Positions 58,647-64,000 of a DNA stretch of 64,000 nt are shown piece after piece; within the stretch, counting starts at the first letter, position 1, and each line of letters begins with the position of its first letter. The DNA lies in NCBI GenBank assembly GCA_013398015.1, contig VZRR01014170.1:1-64000 (forward strand), given 5' to 3'. Source of the stretch: Oreocharis arfaki (taxonomy: Eukaryota; Chordata; Aves; Passeriformes; Paramythiidae). A model generated the notes under the pieces. That model made no database searches, was not told the DNA's origin, and worked only from the letters and a program-made list of their open reading frames with translations. The position numbers were made by a program, and so were the translations under genes.

Positions 58647-58672
58647 GGCACTTGGCTTTTTGGCCAAGTGCC
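58647..58672 (+). repeat. Perfect 10-bp inverted repeat (hairpin)
   Basis: GGCACTTGGC, a 6-base loop TTTTTG, then GCCAAGTGCC. It lies about 100 bp right of a CR1 fragment in an otherwise AT-rich flank. The function is unknown; it is too short for a typical pre-miRNA. Confidence 0.8.
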
Positions 58673-61600
58673 AAGACCTGACCAGATCCATTTTACTTAG
58701 CAATTGCTTCCTTTCCACGGACCTAAGATACAATCATTAGTATGTTTGTGCCTTTTTTGTTGGCTCTTTCTTTTCCTGAAAAAAAGAGGGTTATTGGAGT
58801 GACATTTTCATAGTATGAAGCTGAGAATGTGTCCTATGCCCTGGAGAGTCTGAAGGCAGTGAAAAAATGTGATGCTGGGCATAGGAAGAGGGAAAAGGGG
58901 AGGCTGGTCAGCGTTTGTCTGGTGCATGCTGCCTGCTGGAATGGGCTGCACACCCACCATCTCCTGCTCTGGTTTCTGTCTGGGACAGTGAGAGCTGACA
59001 TGAGCTAAACCTTTTCCAGGACACATGCTTGCAGTTAAGCATAATGGGCAATTAGCAGTCCAGTGCTTAAGTTCATTTCCAGGCCCTGTTTTTTCTAGTG
59101 CTGTGGTCTTAGCTTTAGAGTCCTTTGGGCAAAAAACCACTTCACGTTATACTGCATGTGACTGGTAGAGATGTCTTTAATTTTAGAAGGTGTCAGGCCA
59201 GGGTTCCTTGAAGAAGCTTAAGCAGTTTCTGTTGCTGGCTGTTGTCCCCCTCCACTGCCAGCTATCCTGGCATGGCTGTGTGTGCAGTAAGGAGCCTGGT
59301 TGGAAGATAGGTTGAGCAAATGTAGCTATAGCAAAGTTGAGCAGAAGCTTGGGCTGAAATACAAACAACGTATAAGTGACAAATATTCTTAGAAACTAAT
59401 CAAGATTTAAATAACTCCAGGTAGAGTTATTACAAAATACACATTACATTTCACTTCAGTATTTTTGCCTGGGTTCCTGTCTTGTGAAATAACAATAATA
59501 ATTCAAGCTAGCAGAGAGCTAAAGCTAAAACTTTCCCACCTTTCTGGTTTAAACAGACTCTGAAGCAGTCATGCAGCATGAAGTGGTGCTGGCATCAAGG
59601 CATGGGGCCTGCAGGCATCCAGGCAGCAGGCTGTACAATCTTCAGGCCTTCAGTTGTATTTCCAGTTTTGTCTTCAGATTTGCCCTTCGCTGGCCCTAGA
59701 CCTTTAGGAGAAAACATACTGAACACACTTATTCTGAGAGAGGCTTGACCACAGTAGCAGAGCGGGGTCAATGAAGCTGTAGAAGTACTTGGAAAAAAGG
59801 ATGAAATACTCATAATCACAAGTAATTCAAAGGGTGTTCCCTGAGGCTTTAAAAATGCTCATCCCCATCCACATAGAATAAATACAAGGAAAATAGACAA
59901 AATTTTGCTCGTTTCCTTCAGGGTCTGTCATTATTTTATGTTGCTATGGAGGGCAAAAGTTGTAGGGGAAGAGGTAAAAATAAGGTATTTATACATCCCA
60001 TGTATCATGGAAATTATTTGCCTGTAGTAGAAAACATACTCTAGGCATTACAATTGTGCATGCTTTTCATGGGAAAGAAATGGCTCTCTTGGAATGCAAA
60101 CCTCCCTCATTCCTGGCCTTCGCACTGTGACATCGTAAATAATTCAGCAAGCTGCTGCCCCGAAGTCAGGAGCTTGGAAAGGAAGAAAAAGATGCAGACC
60201 TTATGTGTGCCGTGGTGACCAGAGAAGCGCTGAGCAAGGCGGGGTGTGTAAGAGGGCATGTGCAGTTCAAGTCGGGAGGAAACAGCTGGGGCCACTGCAG
60301 GAGGGTTAGGTGGGTGTTGTGTGGGTAATCAGATGCAGCCAGTGCCAGAGAGAGCAGAGGGCACCCCAGTGCCCCAAGACTGAGGGCAGAAGAAGCTGCT
60401 TTCTGGATTTGTGGAGCGTGGGCAGGCTGTGCAGCAGCACGCATCCCCCAGCTGTCAGAGCGGGTCGCTCAGGCTCTCAGGAGCATAGCCTTAGAAGTCA
60501 GCCCTTTCCATTCTGCAGTCCCATTGCACCGAAGTGGCGTTTGCTTTCTTCTTCTCTGTAAAGCCACTCCCTGGGTCTTGATGCTTGTGTTGCTCTAGAG
60601 CCCCTTGTAGTTGCAGGCAGTCCCTTGATGTGGTCTGCAGAAAAGTCCTCAAGTTCAGGCAGTTGCACAGGCTGAGGGGAAATTCTTTACTTTTTGGGGG
60701 GGCTTGGGATGCACACATAGCTCGTTTTCCTCTTTAATGTAACCTCTGTAACCCCAGCAGTCCTGCTTTTTACCACCCCCATTTTCTATTTCAATACTTT
60801 TTACTTTTCCCTTTTTCATTGTATCACTTGTGATCCCCCACAACCATTTAGTTTTTCTGAAGAGTTTTTCTCACCCACTTTCCATTTTCATAGGGTGGGG
60901 AGAGATGAACTGACACTTTGTTCTACAATGAAATGGGCTGCTATGTCTCCTGGCATGGAAGATCAGGGACAAAATTTACATCTGCTTTTTCACCTAAGCC
61001 TTTTTTTTCATTCCCATTCAATTTTCAAAAAACCAAAAAAGTAGCTTGAGAGCATCTCCACCTGAAAGTTTCTAGTAGTGCTCAGGAAAGACACCCAACA
61101 AAAGAAACTTGCCCATGCCACAACTTCTGCTCTCCTCTTGCAGCCTTTAGCTCCTCACACCTCCCACTCACTTGGTTGGAGTGTGTGTTCCCACTAATGT
61201 TCTTTGGATGTAGGGGTTTTAGCATGAGTCGGAAAGGGAAGGGTGAGAATATGCATGAGGTCAAGATTTTTCCTCATGTTGGTGTAAGAGTATAAACTGG
61301 CAACTAATGAAAATAAATGGTGGTTGATAAAAGCAAACATACAAACAAAAACCAACTTTGTGCACTTATTCGAAGAGGCAGAAAAGTTGTTGTGAAGTAC
61401 AGGTGAGCAAATTACACCTTCCCCTCTTGATCTATGAAATTATCTTTTCCAAAGAAAGGCATGCCCTCATGCTGCCAGACATACTGTCTAGTTTCAACCA
61501 GTGTGCTGGTACAGTAAAGTCTTTCTTTTCATATGCCCATTCTTTTGGTAAGCTCTATTCTTCATGGTCACCTTATTCCAAAGTATAAAAAAGGGGAGAG

Positions 61601-64000
61601 ACTTTAAATACCTGAGATAACAAGATAAAATGTGGTCTTTTATTCTGTAAGATCACTCAGTCAACACCTTCTGTTCCTCCCTTTGCCTCTTTACCTGTAT
61701 GTTGAACAAGTCAGACAAAGCAAAGTTTCAGAAATCGAAGTACAGAGTGCTATTGAAATATGATTTAGCATTCTTGAAAGGTTTAGCTGTTTCTCATACA
61801 ACAGGGTGTGGACTATACTTGTGGAAGATCAATGTAAAAAGTTACCAAGGTAACCTTTGGAAGACCCAAATAACAAGCCTGCTATGATGAAGATGTATTT
61901 CCTCGAAGCAGTCTTAACAGTTTTTCATTTGACATGAAAAGAGCACTTATGAATTATTTCTAAATGAACTGACAAGGAAAAATCTATATGGGGGAAATTG
62001 TTTCTTAACCTACTTTCACTCTTTTCATTAAAGAAAAAATGGTGGAGATAAGGCCAATTTTAAAGCTTTAACTTAACGTTTTCATGTGTTTATAATCTGC
62101 CCAGTAATTCAATGTTTTCAATGCTTTATTTGGCCTCTATGCTTTTAAGTGATTTTTTTCTTTTCAGAATTCACCAAAGTTTTTTAGGCATCTCTTAAGT
62201 AATTTAGACCCTGAACATAAATTTCCATGATTAAAACATTTTTGGGATATGTATTTCCTTTTCTTCCTTGCTTGCATAACTCCAAAAATACTTTAACTGT
62301 AAACTTGGCATGCTTTGGAACAGAATGTCATTTTTCTGAGTGTGCAGAAAGAAAACTCTTTCTGAAACAGTGAAGCCCTCCATGCTTTCCCTCCATGACA
62401 CATATTTGCAAAAGAGTACTTTAGTTTAGAGTGGCAGTCCTGGTTTCATGGGAAATAACCATCAATGGCCTTTGCTATCCTCAGAGTGAGGATCTGACTG
62501 ATACCTCTTAGAAAAATAAGTATAGAAAGGAGTGTAGTTCTGGAAGCAGTTACGTGTCTTCCCACATTTTCTTCCTCTCTTCCCAAGCTGAGACAAATTA
62601 TTGTGGACAGACAATAGCTCTGTCAACAGTTATAAAATGAAGGATATTTGGCATGAGGTAGAGGTCAGAGGTGGGCTTACAAATCAAGGACTAGGAATGG
62701 TGGGCAGCAGTTGGTGTGGGAAAGAATTTGAGATTCCAAATTGATCTCTCTGAATTGTCTGTGTGGTGTGAAATCCCATCCTCTCTGTCCTTCCTTTGCT
62801 TCCAAGCTCTCAGTGACTTGGAAACCAGTTCAGAAATAAAGTGTACAAGTTCCCCATCCCATCTTCCTACTCAGTCCATCCTAATTAATTTATAAGAAAG
62901 GCTACATAAACCAGTCTGAAGATGGGAATGGGAAAAAAAAGCTTTTGTTTTCCCCACTCTCTCATTGCCAGAGATTTTCTCCCATTTCTTAGAACACCAC
63001 CCAACATTCAATTCACAAAGTTGTTCACAATGAGCTTTCTTCAGGCTTCCCCTAATATTGTTCCACTGTGTATAAATACTGCTGTGAAAAGTGACTAAAT
63101 GATGAAGACTGACTGTGCAGGCCAGTGGCTGAGTCCTTCCTCCGGGAGGCAGGACCTGGAGCTGCCCCTGCTCCAGGCAATGGTTATTCACAGAGACTGA
63201 AGTGTCAAGAGTTAAAACTGTCACTCCAGCCTAGTCCAGCAGTTAGTGTCCACAGCAATTCCTCAGATGTGGGAAGAAGTGGATTAAGATATCTAAGGTA
63301 GAGAAACTGCCATAGCGTGGTCTACCCCACCTCCAGTGAATTCTCTTCAATGAACTGAAAATAACAACTCTTTTCCTCTGATAGTTCTGTGATTTTTCCC
63401 CTAATCAAACCTATCTAATACATAATATTTAAATTGTTTTCCCAGTTAACGTGACTTTTAATTTTTTTTCTTTCTCTCAGTTTTAGATATAAGATTTATT
63501 ATAAAAAATCTACTAATATAAATGTTCCCACTGTGTTGCATTAGTATAATTGAGGGTGTCGTTTATGCTAATTTAAAGCAATTACTTCCTCTTCTTGATT
63601 ACTCAGGCTGCTATCACTGTTACATAAAGAATTTAAAATGTGGGTTTATATTCTTTCAAGCCTTGAGTAATTCCTTTCTCACCATATTTATTTTGTGCTA
63701 AGGGAATGTGTCTTTGTTCTTTCTTGTCTTTTCTGCCTTCTGGTATTACTTGGTGTGCTCTGGACTAACGAGCCTTTCCCAGGGAAGAATGGTTCAGCTA
63801 AAGAACACACAGTGCCATTTATTTATTTTACCATTTGCAAATACAACTAAACAGAGGTAATGCACCCTGGAAAGAAGAAGAAGGAAGGCTTCTCAGATGG
63901 TGGGCTTGCCTGTGTTCTTTTGTTGTTTTGCTGGAGGCTGAAAATTCAGCAAAACACATGATTAGCCCATGTTTGAAATTCCTTGTTTTGTTGGAAATTA

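Larger units (their letters stand above)
56820..64000. other. Right flank, no gene seen
   Basis: Holds the (TCTTC)n microsatellite, the CR1 tail, the 40-bp duplication and the hairpin. A GC-richer patch at about 60120-60480 has overlapping frames on both strands but nothing recognisable. By mammalian synteny ARHGAP6 would lie further to the right. Confidence 0.55.

Noticed and set aside
58232..58651. 139-codon minus-strand frame
   Set aside because: Overlaps the CR1 3' fragment and its flanks; no CR1 ORF2 motifs.
1..64000. CRISPR array, bacterial operon or phage content
   Set aside because: No regularly spaced direct repeats, no dense collinear frames, and clear vertebrate exon-intron structure.

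Overview
This is vertebrate nuclear DNA, almost certainly from a bird. It is about 40% GC, with sparse exons split by long introns and two CpG islands. The interspersed repeats are avian: three 5'-truncated CR1 LINE tails and two solo LTRs. The 567-bp LTR at 12939-13505 matches, from memory, a class III (ERVL-type) LTR family that I know from Neoaves such as songbirds. That suggests a neoavian bird rather than a galliform, but species assignment is inference.

The one confidently identified gene is MSL3 (male-specific lethal 3 homologue, a chromo-barrel and MRG-domain chromatin protein). It lies on the minus strand between the CpG island at about 53.2-54.1 kb and its stop codon at 34530. Twelve consecutive coding exons (numbers 2 to 13) could be delimited to the base. 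Every splice junction is GT-AG and all phases agree. Together they encode 490 residues plus the stop. The missing exon 1, which would carry the N-terminal part of the chromo barrel, should lie in the 238-base run of N at 53669-53906 inside the promoter CpG island. Introns 2-11 are short (0.2-2 kb). The last intron is 9.4 kb.

Left of MSL3 (1-34.2 kb) is mostly AT-rich unique sequence. It holds an ERVK/alpharetrovirus-like solo LTR (7651-7983, 6-bp target duplication), the ERVL-type solo LTR (12939-13505, 5-bp target duplication), two CR1 tails, and two short exon-like blocks on the minus strand. One block (1445-1542) looks like a first coding exon, with a strong start context and a perfect GTGAGT donor. 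The other (31761-31869) is a GC-rich open block with splice-like ends. Neither was recognised.

Right of MSL3 (54.1-64 kb) there is a second small CpG island at about 56.55-56.8 kb with a ZNF143-type motif. Just downstream of it on the minus strand is a 106-codon open frame (56172-56492). Its last 45 codons look strongly coding but match nothing I recognise. The rest of this flank holds a long (TCTTC)n microsatellite, a CR1 tail, a 40-bp local duplication and a perfect 10-bp hairpin. No rRNA, tRNA, CRISPR array or complete transposon was seen. The strongest candidates for something undescribed are the three unassigned coding-like blocks.
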